A DNA stretch of 64,000 nt from Xiheibacterium sp038325765 (GCA_038325765.1 JBBQJI010000012.1:1-64000), one strand, 5' to 3'. Shown: positions 8,523-17,943, numbered from the stretch's first letter. Translations and numbers: made by a program. The notes: generated by a model from the sequence alone, not told the origin.

Positions 8523-9511
8523 GCCGGGGCCTTCGACTCATGGGTGCGATGTGCACCGTGCTGCTCGGTGGCTGTGCCAAGCCCACCGCAGCGATCGCGC
8601 CCAGTGATCCACCACCGCCGCCACTCGCCCAGCCGCTGCCACCACGGTCGCCGACACCGGCGAGTCCCCAACCGATCGCGTCTATCACCACCACGGCCGC
8701 GAACCTCTGCGAGCCCGACGTCGCGCCCTTGCTCCGCACCGCCGGCGATCTCACTGCGCACGCGCCCGCGAGCCCGCGCGAGAGCCCCGGATTCCGCGGA
8801 CGGCTGCGCACACACACCGAGGGTGGCCTCACCCTCGGCAGCGCGCGGACGTGGGTCGGCCCGGTGGTCCCGGGCTACGTGCCGCTCATGATCGACACCG
8901 CCGAGCTCTTCTTGCTCGAGCGCGACGGCGAGACCTACGTGGCGCTGTACCGCGACCCCTATGGCGCCGGCAGCTGCGAGCTCTCGACGCCCGCGAACTG
9001 CCGCTTCGTCGTCCGTGGATTCCAGGACTGCGAGCCCACCTACACGCTCGAGCTCGCCGCGTTCATGTCGCGGCCGACCCACCTCGAGATCCAGGACCTC
9101 CGCGTGATGGACGGCGTCGTGTACTTCAACGAGGCCTGCCAGAGCTACGCCAAGGACGCCGGCGGCCGGTGCTCGGCCTTGGTCGCCGTCGACGCCCGCA
9201 GCGGCACGCTGCGCTGGCGCACGCGCAACCTGGTCTCGAACAACCGCTTCTTGCTGGTCGGCGCCTACATCATCGCCGGCTACGGCTTCACCGACGAGCG
9301 CGACGCGCTGCATCTCGTGCGCCGCACCGACGGTGCGGTCGTGCACCGCACGAAGCTGCCGACGGCCCACGAAGACCTGGTGATCGGCGACGACGGTGTC
9401 CTGGAGGTCGCGCTCGCGACCAGCGGATCGCGGCGCTTCGTCCTACGCGGGTTCGACACGCGCAAGCCCACGCTCGTCCCGGCCCAGGCTGCGCAGGCCC
9501 AGTCCGACTGA
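8519..9511 (+). CDS. Predicted lipoprotein with propeller-like repeats, unknown function
   Basis: A 330-residue protein beginning at a GTG that overlaps the previous stop. The leader ends in the lipobox LLGGC, so it should be a lipoprotein. A Pro-rich linker of about 45 residues follows. The globular part has four or more cysteines and short segments resembling PQQ/beta-propeller strands (DARSGTLRWRTRNLV, DGVVYFNEACQ), so a small outer-surface beta-propeller is plausible. No catalytic motif is visible. It is likely co-transcribed with the small zinc-ribbon membrane protein. Confidence 0.72.
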   Translation: MSRGLRLMGAMCTVLLGGCAKPTAAIAPSDPPPPPLAQPLPPRSPTPASPQPIASITTTAANLCEPDVAPLLRTAGDLTAHAPASPRESPGFRGRLRTHTEGGLTLGSARTWVGPVVPGYVPLMIDTAELFLLERDGETYVALYRDPYGAGSCELSTPANCRFVVRGFQDCEPTYTLELAAFMSRPTHLEIQDLRVMDGVVYFNEACQSYAKDAGGRCSALVAVDARSGTLRWRTRNLVSNNRFLLVGAYIIAGYGFTDERDALHLVRRTDGAVVHRTKLPTAHEDLVIGDDGVLEVALATSGSRRFVLRGFDTRKPTLVPAQAAQAQSD

Positions 9512-9589
9512 TCGGGTCGAGCTCGCCCCACCACCGTCACCCCGCGGGCGAACATTGACGGCGAAGCCAGCCGCGCCCACGCTCGTCGG

Positions 9590-10369
9590 GTGCACGCCGT
9601 CGTGATCGAACGCGTCGTCGGCGACCCTGCGGCGTTGATCCCCGAGGTCGCCGCCGCCCTCGGCGTCACCGCCTACGACGTACGCGCCAGCCTGCAGGCG
9701 CCCGGCGGGGGGCCGGCCATCCTCGCGGTGCATGCCGACGCGGCGGCCACCGGCGCGATCGTGTCCACGTTGCGCGCGATCGGACTGGAGGCGTCGAGCC
9801 TCGACGTGGCGCTGGGCGGCGCGTCGATCGGCGACTTCGCGGTCCGCCACTTCGAACTCGGCGCCGACGCGCTCGCCGTCGACACCCGTGACGCTCGTAC
9901 CGCCGAGCTGCGCTACGCGAGCGTCGACGTGATCGTGCTGGCAACCTCGATCGTCAGCACCGAACACACGGAGATCGTGCGCGAGCGATCGTTCTCGCCC
10001 GGACGCACGCTGTTGACGGGCGGCCTCGTCAATACGCGAACCCGCGAGAGCACGCAGCGCTCGACCCATGTCGACAGCGAGGAGATCGCGTTCGTGTTCA
10101 CCGGCGGTCCCCAGGCGTTCCGCTTCGGCGAGTCCGCGCTGGTGTTCCAGGGGCTCGGCGACGCGATGCAGCCGGCACGCACGGCGAACTTCCGGTACCT
10201 ACTCGACCAGCTACGGGGGCGGTGTGCCACCGCGCGCTTCGACGACCGATTGCGCAAGCGGGCGCAGCAGGTCCAACTGCTCGGCCGTCTGCTGTCACCC
10301 GACGAGCACCTCGGAGTGGCGGTCGCCCTGGTCGCGGCGCGCCTGCGACGGGATCGTGCGGCGCCCTGA
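9590..10369 (+). CDS. Conserved-looking cytoplasmic protein of unknown function
   Basis: A 259-residue protein, no signal peptide or membrane helix. Residues 1-80 look like a tandem ferredoxin-like or ribosomal L7/L12-type small domain (IPEVAAALGVTAYDVRASLQ, then AAATGAIVSTLRAIGLEAS). The middle has VDVIVLATSIVSTEHTEIVRER, a long strand and helix unit. The C-terminus is helical and Arg-rich. GTG start at 9590 with a weak CACGCT hexamer 6 nt before it. Codon use is normal for the window. I cannot name the family; a regulator or an adaptor in a signalling chain would fit but is a guess. Confidence 0.65.
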   Translation: MHAVVIERVVGDPAALIPEVAAALGVTAYDVRASLQAPGGGPAILAVHADAAATGAIVSTLRAIGLEASSLDVALGGASIGDFAVRHFELGADALAVDTRDARTAELRYASVDVIVLATSIVSTEHTEIVRERSFSPGRTLLTGGLVNTRTRESTQRSTHVDSEEIAFVFTGGPQAFRFGESALVFQGLGDAMQPARTANFRYLLDQLRGRCATARFDDRLRKRAQQVQLLGRLLSPDEHLGVAVALVAARLRRDRAAP

Positions 10370-10404
10370 AGGCGAACTCGAACCCGGCTGCACGGGTACC
10401 AGGG

Positions 10405-10428
10405 CCCGGAGCGCTCGCGCACTCCGGG
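10405..10428. terminator. Hairpin between convergent genes
   Basis: CCCGGAG pairs with CTCCGGG across a 10-nt loop in the 77-bp gap between the convergent gene ends at 10369 and 10447. No U-tract follows, as is usual at this GC content, so it is a structural guess. Confidence 0.4.
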
Positions 10429-10446
10429 CACCGGCGAACGCCGCTG

Positions 10447-10644
10447 TTAGACCAGGCGGACGTTCTCTGCGCGCGGGCCCTTGGGACCCTCGCCCTCGGT
10501 GAACGAGACCTTCTGGCCCTCGCGGAGCTGCTCGAAGCTGGTCCCCACGACTGCGGAGTTGTGGAAGAACATGTCCTTCCCTCCGCCGGTGTCGATGAAT
10601 CCAAAGCCCTTGTCGGTGAGACGCTTGATCGTACCTTCTGACAT
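10447..10644 (-). CDS. Cold-shock domain protein (CspA family)
   Basis: A 65-residue single cold-shock domain. It has the RNA-binding motifs RNP1 (KGFGFI) and RNP2 (MFFHNS), and the usual ending GPRAENVRLV. These proteins bind single-stranded RNA or DNA as chaperones. A 460-bp gene-free stretch lies upstream, so a long 5' leader of the kind seen on cold-shock mRNAs is possible. A single monocistronic gene. Confidence 0.95.
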   Translation of the reverse strand: MSEGTIKRLTDKGFGFIDTGGGKDMFFHNSAVVGTSFEQLREGQKVSFTEGEGPKGPRAENVRLV

Positions 10645-11104
10645 GTCGTGATCTTTTCTGTCGGGAGCCCGCGCGTTGCGTCCGTCAAATCGACGGGGCG
10701 AACCCGCGGAGCCTGATCGACTACCTCGGCGCGACCGAGGTGTCTACCCGGGCGAGCCCGGCGCCGGGGTTGCAAGCGGGCCTGGCAGGCGTGCGCGCTC
10801 GCCCCACGCGCCGCGAGGTGCCCTCGTAAGGCCCCGTGGTGGCCGTTTCACCGGCGCCCGATCCCGCGTGTGGATCCGTGGGGAGGGCCCGGACGATCGT
10901 GGCGTGCGCTCGCGACGGGGAGAACGCGGTGGTGGGGTTCGATGCGTCGAGCTCGCCCGCGCGCCTTCGCGCCTGCAGCGCGGGCTATGCTGCATCGATC
11001 CCCTGAACCGCCGAGCCGCGACCATCACTGACACATCGGAACACGCCGCCGCCGTGGCGTGAGCCCTCGAGGTGCACTGGCACCTCGCCTCCCAGAGGTT
11101 CCCA
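10645..11104. other. 460-bp gene-free region between divergent genes
   Basis: It contains the upstream region of the cold-shock gene (leftward) and of the lipoprotein gene (rightward). TATGCT at 10986-10991 is a good -10 candidate for the rightward gene and would give a leader of about 107 nt. The reading frames across it have Arg/Gly-rich, non-protein-like translations, so I call no gene. Confidence 0.5.
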
Positions 11105-12448
11105 TTGCTCACCCACCGCCTGACCTCGATCGCCTGTGCCGCCCTGTTGTCCGCCTGCGCAGGCGGTGAAGACAACCCCTCCGCGACGTCCTTCGATCCC
11201 AGCGCCGCGAGCACCGGCGCCGAGGACACGGGCGAGACGCGGTCATGCGTGCCGGGGGCCCAGCTGTCCTGCGCATGTCCGGGGGGCGCCGACGGAATCC
11301 AGCCGTGCAACGCCGACGGCTCCGGCCTCGGCGCCTGCGAGTGCAGCGAGGTCTCCGACTCGGCCGACTCGACCGCCCCGAGCACGGGTGCCGACGAGAC
11401 CGGCGATCCCGATCCGTGCGGCGACTCGGTGTGCGCCGAGGACGAGAGCTGCGATGTCTGCCCGCAGGACTGTGGCGAGTGCGTGCCGTGCACCTCGGCG
11501 CCCTCGTGCGAAGGCGCCCTCATCCCGCCGGTGATCGACAGCCACGCCGATGGCCTCGACAACGTCCAGATGATGTACGTGGCGCCGGATGAGGCGCTGT
11601 CGCTGGTGGCCGAGCTGATCGAAGACGGCGCACCGGGCATGCGCGTCATCGTCGCGGCGCTCGACGAGCCGCAAGCCGACGAGCACCCCTTCGTGGTCGC
11701 GGTGCGGGCCGCCCTCGAAGCCAACCCCGAGGCCACCGCCGCGCTGCGCCGCCAGCTCGCGGCCGCCGGCCTCGGCCATCTCCGGTCGTACCGCGACGCC
11801 AACCCCGAGCCGCGGCCCGACGCGATCACTGCGACGCCCCAGCGCCGAGCCGGCGGCGTCGAGCAGCCCTGCGAGAACCCGCGCCTGCGGATCCGCGTCG
11901 CCCAGATCGACATCTTCGAGGAGTACGACGACGTCACCAACGACGTCGTCTACTGCCTGATCTCTGCCGAGGGCAGCGAGGCCTCGGAGCTGCGGCTGAC
12001 ACCGCTCACCCCCGAGCTCGACGAGGGCAGCAGTTACGCGTTTCCCCTGGCCAGCGGCGTGGTCTGGGGTCAGCAGGATCTCGTGGCGCCCAAGGGCAAC
12101 CTCGCGCTCACCTACAACTGCATCGAGTCCGACGATCTCAGCGTGTACAACGGCTTGTTCGAGGCGATCGGCAGCGCGGCCGATGCCGCCGGCGGCACCG
12201 AAGGGGACTCGGGGTGGGTCTTCGACACCGTCGGGATCCTCGCCGACTTGCTGCCCGCGGTGCTCTCGCTCGATGGCGACGACCACCTGTTCAACGGCGC
12301 GCAGATCGTGCCCGCGGACATGCACCTGTCCCTGACCCAGGGCGCGTTCTGGAACGTGCGCCGCTCGTACGAGTCCGGCCTGTTCGGGTCGGACTGGGAC
12401 TGGCAGCTGCGCATGGAGGTCTGGGGCTGCCACGACAACGGGCAGTGA
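11105..12448 (+). CDS. Secreted Cys-rich lipoprotein, unknown function
   Basis: A 447-residue protein. I chose the TTG at 11105 because it starts a clean lipoprotein leader (LTSIACAALLSAC) and lies 6 nt after the Shine-Dalgarno AGAGGT; an in-frame GTG at 11072 is the alternative. After the lipobox come Ser/Thr/Asp-rich linkers and two short Cys-rich modules (CVPGAQLSCACPGG, CGDSVCAEDESCDVCPQDCG) typical of myxobacterial surface proteins. The C-terminal 270 residues are globular (IDSHADGLDN onward), with cysteines at both ends and no known catalytic motif. Probably outer-membrane anchored and extracellular. Confidence 0.72.
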   Translation: MLTHRLTSIACAALLSACAGGEDNPSATSFDPSAASTGAEDTGETRSCVPGAQLSCACPGGADGIQPCNADGSGLGACECSEVSDSADSTAPSTGADETGDPDPCGDSVCAEDESCDVCPQDCGECVPCTSAPSCEGALIPPVIDSHADGLDNVQMMYVAPDEALSLVAELIEDGAPGMRVIVAALDEPQADEHPFVVAVRAALEANPEATAALRRQLAAAGLGHLRSYRDANPEPRPDAITATPQRRAGGVEQPCENPRLRIRVAQIDIFEEYDDVTNDVVYCLISAEGSEASELRLTPLTPELDEGSSYAFPLASGVVWGQQDLVAPKGNLALTYNCIESDDLSVYNGLFEAIGSAADAAGGTEGDSGWVFDTVGILADLLPAVLSLDGDDHLFNGAQIVPADMHLSLTQGAFWNVRRSYESGLFGSDWDWQLRMEVWGCHDNGQ

Positions 12449-12501
12449 CCGCGCCACCCTCGCTCGCGGCCGCCGAGCCCGCGTGATACGCTGCCCAGCC
12501 G

Positions 12502-13167
12502 GTGGACGATGGAATCACCTTCGCGCTGCCCAAGGGCCGCATTCTCGGCCCCGCTGCGCGCCTGCTCGCCCGCGCGGGGATCGACACCCGGACCCTGCTC
12601 GAGTCCGACGATCGTCGGCTGCAGATCGATCTGCCAGGCGGCCATCGGATGCTGCTGGTCAAGCCGGTCGACGTGCCGACCTACGTCGAGCACGGGGTCG
12701 CAGACGTCGGCATCGCCGGGCGCGACACGCTCGAAGAGCAGGCCCGCGATCTCTACGAGCCGGTCGATCTGGGTATCGGCGCCTGCCGCCTCGTGATCGC
12801 CGAGCGCCGCGAACGCCCGACACCGCTGCACCGCGGCACGACCATGCGCGTGGCCACCAAATACCCCCGCATCACGCGGCGCCACTATCTCGGTCTCGGG
12901 ATCGATCCCGAGATCATCGAGCTCTTCGGCTCGGTCGAGCTCGCGCCGCTCACCGGCCTCGCCGACCAGATCGTAGATCTGGTGGAGAGCGGCGAGACCC
13001 TCCGGCAAAATGGACTCGTCGAGGTCGAGACCGTGATGGATGTGACCTGTCGCCTCATCGTGCACCCTGCCAGCCTCAAGCTCCGTCACCGCAGCCTCGC
13101 CGCGCTGATCGACGCCGTGCGCGCCGCAACCTCCGAGACCCACGCAGAAAAGGCCACCGGCACGTGA
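12502..13167 (+). CDS. hisG: ATP phosphoribosyltransferase, short form
   Basis: A 221-residue HisG catalysing the first step of histidine synthesis, ATP + PRPP to phosphoribosyl-ATP. It matches the short form (about 200-230 residues), which lacks the C-terminal regulatory domain. Landmarks are FALPKGRIL, GVADVGIAGRD and the PRPP loop region LTGLADQIVDLVESGETL. In other bacteria the short form works only with the HisRS-like subunit HisZ; no hisZ is in this window. TACGCT (12487-12492) lies 9 nt before the GTG. Its stop overlaps the GTG of the next gene (GTGA). Confidence 0.93.
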   Translation: MDDGITFALPKGRILGPAARLLARAGIDTRTLLESDDRRLQIDLPGGHRMLLVKPVDVPTYVEHGVADVGIAGRDTLEEQARDLYEPVDLGIGACRLVIAERRERPTPLHRGTTMRVATKYPRITRRHYLGLGIDPEIIELFGSVELAPLTGLADQIVDLVESGETLRQNGLVEVETVMDVTCRLIVHPASLKLRHRSLAALIDAVRAATSETHAEKATGT

Positions 13168-13883
13168 GCAGCGGCGAAGATCGGCAAGACGACATCGCGC
13201 TGGTGCGCCGCGCGATCACCCACGAACTCAAGGTCCACCCGCGGATCGTCGACCAAGGGCACGCCCCCGACGCCGCCGCGCTCGCACAGCTCGTCGACGC
13301 CCTGCCGGCGCTGTCGGCATTCGGGACCAAGTCGTTCTCGTCGGTGGCGGCGATCCTCGACTGGGATCACCAGCTCCCCAGCCAGTTCCACCTGCTGCGC
13401 CTGCTCGCCTCGTACGACAAGCGCGACGAAGAGCGCGTGCGCGCCGTGGTCGAGGACCGCGACGACGAGATCACCGAGACCAACCTGTATCCGGAATTCG
13501 ACGTGCCCGACTACGGCGAGATCGACGCCAGCGAGTCGTATGTCGCAGTGCTACGGGCGGGCACGACCAAGCTCGAGGACTTCCGCTTCCTCAGCACGTG
13601 GCGCAAGCAGGTCGGCGGCACCATGGCGGATCTCGCGGTCAAGACTGTCACCCGCAGCCCGAACTACCAGCGTGTCGCCGCAGCGCGGCGCACCGACGGC
13701 CTGGGCGGTGCGGTGGTGATCGGCTGGGCGCCGCCGTGCCTCGCCAACAGCGAGAACTGGGCGGTCGAGATCTGGTTGCTGACCGAGTTCGACGGCCAGA
13801 CCGGCAAGGCGCGGGTGTTCATGGTCGACCCCGAGCGCAAAGAGGTCACCCGCGAGTACGACACCGACGTGCAGCTCGCCTGA
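13164..13883 (+). CDS. Unknown protein translationally coupled to hisG
   Basis: A 239-residue soluble protein whose GTG start overlaps the hisG stop. The N-terminal 110 residues are helical and acidic (a region with ERVRAVVEDRDDEITETNLYPE) and contain PDAAALAQLVDALPALSAFGTKS. The C-terminal half looks like an alpha/beta sandwich (AVVIGWAPPCLANSENWAVEIWLL). It does not resemble HisZ (no HisRS motifs). Partner or regulator of HisG, or an unrelated passenger, cannot be decided. It ends just before repeat copy 2. Confidence 0.65.
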   Translation: MSSGEDRQDDIALVRRAITHELKVHPRIVDQGHAPDAAALAQLVDALPALSAFGTKSFSSVAAILDWDHQLPSQFHLLRLLASYDKRDEERVRAVVEDRDDEITETNLYPEFDVPDYGEIDASESYVAVLRAGTTKLEDFRFLSTWRKQVGGTMADLAVKTVTRSPNYQRVAAARRTDGLGGAVVIGWAPPCLANSENWAVEIWLLTEFDGQTGKARVFMVDPERKEVTREYDTDVQLA

Positions 13884-13918
13884 GCGGAGCGAGCGTAGAC
13901 GCGGCGGGCCATGGTTCA

Positions 13919-14000
13919 AGTCCTTCTGGGGGACCGGCCCGGTCCCCATTCCACCGGGCAGAGCCCGGCGGAACCTTCCCCCTCCCATTCGCTCGCTCAG
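13919..14000 (+). repeat. Interspersed double-hairpin repeat, copy 2
   Basis: It lies between the ends of convergent genes. Hairpin 1 is GGGGACC-GGCCC-GGTCCCC (13929 on), hairpin 2 CCGGGC-AGA-GCCCGG, then CGGAACCTTCCCCCTCCCA and a terminal GCTCGCTCAG that includes the stop codon of the leftward TPR gene. It could act as a bidirectional terminator. Confidence 0.85.
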
Positions 14001-17000
14001 CGCAGCGCGGCGATCTGACGCTCGGCGTCGGCCCGGCCCGAGTCACCGGCCGGCGCGAGCTCGAGATACCGTCGGAACGCGGCGATGGCGTCCTGCTTTT
14101 TGCCCTCCTTCGCGCGGGCGCGGCCGAGAAAGAGCAGCGCCTCGTCGTACCAGTCGGGGGCCGGCCGGATCTCGGCCATCGTCGCCGCCGCGAAGGCATC
14201 CGCGGCGCGGCCCATCGCGTTGGCGTCGAAGTGGGCGCGGCCCAGCAGATACTGGGCCTCGAGCAAGGTGGGATCGAGCGCGATGGCCTTGCCCAGCATC
14301 GCGATGGCGCCCGCCCCCTCGCCCAGATCGCGGCGCGCACGGCCGAGCTCCAAGAATGCCTGGGGAAACCGGTCGGTCTCGGCGACGACCAGATCGAGCT
14401 GCTCGGCGCCGAGCTTGGGTTCACCGCCTCGCGCCGCCAGCCGACCATAGAGGAACCGCGCCTCGGTGAGCGCCGGATCGATCTGCAGCGCCTTGAGGTA
14501 CTCGGGCCGCGCCTCGGGGTGGCGGGCGTTGTACTCGAGGATCTTGCCGCGCAGCAGGTGCTTCTCCGCGCTGGGCGACGACGGCGACGATCGATCGATC
14601 TGCGCCAGGGCCTCGGGGAACTCGAAGCCGTCGAGCAGCGCCTGCGCGAGCAGCAGGTGGGCCTCCCAGTCGTTGGGCACCACCGCGAGCACCCGCTGCA
14701 GCAAGGCCTTGGCGTCGTCGGCGTTGCTCTGCGCCAGCCGTAGCCGGGCTCCCACGATCAGGGTCTCGACGTCGGCATCGGGATCGTCGAGTCCATCGCC
14801 GACCAGGGCCTCGAGGCGATCGATGGCGCCCTCGCGCATGTAGATGCGGCCCAGCGGCGCGGTGAGTCCGACGAAGGCGCCCGTGCGCTCGTAGACCGCG
14901 AGCAGGTCGGAACGGCCGGCGTCGAACTGCCCGATGTCGAGGCGCATCAGCCCGCGGGCGAGCAGCGCGGCGTTGTCGGTGGGCGTCGCGGCCAGGGCCT
15001 GATCGAGCGCCGCGAGGGCGGCGGTCGCCTGATCGGCCTTGGCGAGGATCGTGGCCTTGGCGCGGAGCACCTCGGCCTCGCGCACCGCGTTGCCCGAGGC
15101 CGCCACCCGCTTGCGGGCGGTGTCGAGGATCGCGAGCGCGTCGCCGAGCCGATCGAGGCGCACCATGAGCTGGGCCTCGGCGATGCTGGCGTCGACGTTG
15201 GTCGGATCGCGCGCGATGGCCGAGGCGAACGCGAGCTGCGCCTCGGCGGTCTGCAGGCGCATCGCATGCACGCGACCGAGGAGCACCGCCGCGTCGGCGC
15301 GGCCGGGCCACTGGGCTTCGACCGCGGTGATGCGCTCGAGGGCGGCGTCGCCCTTGCCGGACTCGAGCAGGATCTCGGTCTGCAGCAGCACGGCGTCGAC
15401 GTCGTCGGGCTTGGCCTCGACCAGCCCGCGGATGACCGGCTCGGCCTCGGCCAGGCGGCCGGCGTGGGCCAGCGCGCGGACGCGGGCGATGCCGAGGCTG
15501 CGGTCGTCGGGGACGATCGCCGCGGCCGCTTCGTAGTGGCGCGCAGCCTTGGCGGCCGAGCCCGCGGCGTCCTCGAGCTGCGCGCGCAGCCGCAGACGGA
15601 GGGCATCGAAGCCGACGCCGGCCTCGGGGCTGGGCCCGAGGGAGTCGAGCCACGCCCGGGCCTTGCGGAGCTGGCCGGCCGCGATCCCCACCCGCACCGC
15701 GCTGACCGTGAGGCCGAGGTGACCCGGGTGGGCGGCAAGCGACGCCTCGACCGCGGCGACCTCGGCGTCGGGCTTGGCGTGCGCCCGGGCTTCATGGCGC
15801 AGCGCGAGCGCCGCGAGATCGCTGGGCACCGCGGCCAGCACCACGTCCGCCTCGGCCGCCGCATCAGCGGCGCGGCCCTGGGCGAGGCGCAGCCAGCCGC
15901 GATACAGCCGCGCCCGCGAGCCGTCGTCGGTGAGCGCGGCCTCGGCCTGCGGGAGGGCACCGGCGCCGAGCAGGGACAGCCCGACGACGCGGCGCACGAA
16001 CGGCTCCGGCTGCGACGCATACGGCTGCAACCACGCCTCCACCTGACCCTGGCGCACCGCGTCGGGGCCGAACCGGTGGATCATGCACAGCGCAGCCTCG
16101 GCCTGTCCCACCGGATCACCGGCCTGCTCGGCGGCCGTGATCGCGGCGACGTACGACCCCGGGGTGTCGGCCGCAAGGGCGGCAAGGACCTCGGGCGAGC
16201 GCTCGACGGCGGCCTTGCCGCGGGCCGCGGGCGTCGTTGCCGTGCCCTTGCCGGCGGTCGGGTTGGTCGACGTGGTGATCGGCACGTCCTGCGGCGGATC
16301 GAAGATGCCCGCGGCCCAGGCCCCCGCGCCGAGCAGCGCGATCAGTCCGACGCCGCCCGCGGCGAGCAACAGCGGTCGGCGGGTGCCGCCGGTCGCGACG
16401 TCGCGCGGTGCCGGGGAGCGGCGGGCGAGCGCCGGGTCGAGGCCGAAGGGCTGCGGTGCGGGGCCATCGGCGGCGGCGGCTCGACGCTCCGCGGGGGACA
16501 GGGATTGGTCCGCGGGGGAAAGGGACTGGTCGGCCGGGGACAGGGACTGGTCGGCCGGGGACAGGGCCTGATCGGCCGGCGTCGGCAGGATGTGGGCGGG
16601 CTCGACGTCGAGACCCGCGGGCGTCAGCATCCCTGGACCCGTCGGCCTCAGCAGCCCCGGACCCGCCGGCGTCAGCAGGCCGGTCGTGCCCGCGGGTGTC
16701 GGCAGATCGACGCCGATCGGCGTCGGCAGATCCCGCATTCCCGCCGGCGCCAGCAGGTCGGAGTCGACAGGCCCGGGCAGGTCGAGATCGCCGATCGAGA
16801 TCATGCCGGCGTCGGTGCCGTGGGGGCTCGCGCCGGACACGGCCTGGAACGGTGGCGGCTCGGGGGCGCGGAACCCACTGCCGCCCGGGCGCGACGGCGT
16901 GGGCAGATCGATCGTCGGCACCTTGAAGGTCATCGCGCTCGAGCGATGCACCGGCGTCGGCAGATCCCCCGGCGCCACGCCCATCGGCGGCGGCGGCACC

Positions 17001-17779
17001 GTCCCTACCGCAGGCCGCGGGTGCATCGGCGCCAACAGCGGCGCACCAGCCGATCCCGTCGGACGCACGGCTGGCGGCGGTCCGCCGGCGTGGGGGCCCA
17101 CCGCGGCCGGCATCTGCCGCGTGGCCATCTGCGGACCACCGGGGGCGGGGCCCGGCCGCGCCGGCACGCCCCCGATAGGTCCACCGGGGGGCGGCGGGTT
17201 CATCGGGGGTCGTGGCGGTGCCGCTGCGGCGGGGCGAACCGGGGCGGAGGCGGGCGGGCGCGGTGGGGCAGCGGGCGCGCCCATCGTTCGTCCCGGGGGA
17301 GCGCCTCGGGGGCCGACCGGGGTCGCGATCGGGGTTGCAGCCGGCGTCGCCTGACGCGTGGGGGCCGAGCCGAACTGCGCGGCGGACATGGGCGCGGCGA
17401 ACACCGGTGCCGCGGGCCGACTCGACGCGGGCAGGTCGAGTTCGACCGAGCCGTCGGGGCCCGGCATCGGCAGGTCGAGCTCGCCGAAGTTGTCGTCGAG
17501 GGCACCCAGGCTGATGCCGTCGGAGTCGCCCGAGCCCAGCGGCGACTCGAGGGACTCGTCGGGGAGCATGCCGAACAGCGTCGAGCCGGCAGTACTGGTG
17601 TGGGGCTGCCCCTCGCCGGCGAACGCTGGCGGCGCGCCCACGCCGAGATCGTCGAGATCGAGCTCAGGGGGCCCGAGGCCGCCCGCAGCCGCAGCGACCG
17701 GCGTCCCACATCGTGGACATCGCGCGGGCACCGGCCGCGTCGCATCCATCACGAAACTGCACTTGGAGCACGTCGCCAT
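13997..17779 (-). CDS. Zinc-ribbon, Pro-rich, single-pass membrane protein with large TPR domain
   Basis: A 1,260-residue protein. I placed the start at the ATG at 17779, which begins an MJ0042-type zinc ribbon (CSKC ... CPRC, residues 4-28); a frame open further upstream lacks protein character. Next come an acidic segment and a long Pro/Ala/Gly-rich region with repeated LPTPxG phrases and four tandem LSPADQS heptads. One membrane helix follows (LLLAAGGVGLIALLGAGAWAAG). The last 750 residues are TPR-like helical repeats rich in Ala. This domain order recurs in myxobacterial motility and signalling scaffolds. The ribbon side would be cytoplasmic and the TPRs periplasmic. FKBP lies upstream on the same strand. 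Confidence 0.85.
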   Translation of the reverse strand: MATCSKCSFVMDATRPVPARCPRCGTPVAAAAGGLGPPELDLDDLGVGAPPAFAGEGQPHTSTAGSTLFGMLPDESLESPLGSGDSDGISLGALDDNFGELDLPMPGPDGSVELDLPASSRPAAPVFAAPMSAAQFGSAPTRQATPAATPIATPVGPRGAPPGRTMGAPAAPPRPPASAPVRPAAAAPPRPPMNPPPPGGPIGGVPARPGPAPGGPQMATRQMPAAVGPHAGGPPPAVRPTGSAGAPLLAPMHPRPAVGTVPPPPMGVAPGDLPTPVHRSSAMTFKVPTIDLPTPSRPGGSGFRAPEPPPFQAVSGASPHGTDAGMISIGDLDLPGPVDSDLLAPAGMRDLPTPIGVDLPTPAGTTGLLTPAGPGLLRPTGPGMLTPAGLDVEPAHILPTPADQALSPADQSLSPADQSLSPADQSLSPAERRAAAADGPAPQPFGLDPALARRSPAPRDVATGGTRRPLLLAAGGVGLIALLGAGAWAAGIFDPPQDVPITTSTNPTAGKGTATTPAARGKAAVERSPEVLAALAADTPGSYVAAITAAEQAGDPVGQAEAALCMIHRFGPDAVRQGQVEAWLQPYASQPEPFVRRVVGLSLLGAGALPQAEAALTDDGSRARLYRGWLRLAQGRAADAAAEADVVLAAVPSDLAALALRHEARAHAKPDAEVAAVEASLAAHPGHLGLTVSAVRVGIAAGQLRKARAWLDSLGPSPEAGVGFDALRLRLRAQLEDAAGSAAKAARHYEAAAAIVPDDRSLGIARVRALAHAGRLAEAEPVIRGLVEAKPDDVDAVLLQTEILLESGKGDAALERITAVEAQWPGRADAAVLLGRVHAMRLQTAEAQLAFASAIARDPTNVDASIAEAQLMVRLDRLGDALAILDTARKRVAASGNAVREAEVLRAKATILAKADQATAALAALDQALAATPTDNAALLARGLMRLDIGQFDAGRSDLLAVYERTGAFVGLTAPLGRIYMREGAIDRLEALVGDGLDDPDADVETLIVGARLRLAQSNADDAKALLQRVLAVVPNDWEAHLLLAQALLDGFEFPEALAQIDRSSPSSPSAEKHLLRGKILEYNARHPEARPEYLKALQIDPALTEARFLYGRLAARGGEPKLGAEQLDLVVAETDRFPQAFLELGRARRDLGEGAGAIAMLGKAIALDPTLLEAQYLLGRAHFDANAMGRAADAFAAATMAEIRPAPDWYDEALLFLGRARAKEGKKQDAIAAFRRYLELAPAGDSGRADAERQIAALR
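16494..16578 (-). repeat. Tandem 21-bp repeat coding for LSPADQS heptads
   Basis: About four copies of a 21-bp unit inside the Pro-rich region of the zinc-ribbon/TPR gene, coding for the heptad SPADQSL. The copies differ at few bases, so the array is either young or kept uniform, and its copy number may vary between strains. Confidence 0.75.
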
Positions 17780-17943
17780 CTCTCGCCGCGGGCGCAGCAT
17801 ACCACGGCCGCAGGGCGGCAATTCGCGGCCCGCGCCTCGATGGGCGCAGGTGGCCCAACTCGGTCGAATCGGGCGCCAGTGCTCTGCACACGCGACCGCG
17901 GCGTCCGCACGGCCGCGCCGCGCACCACCTGCGCCAAAGCCCC

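Noticed and set aside
10676..11062. Possible 128-residue gene in the region between csp and the lipoprotein gene
   Set aside because: Composition is dominated by Arg/Gly/Pro with no hydrophobic core, no start signal fits, and it overlaps the likely promoter.
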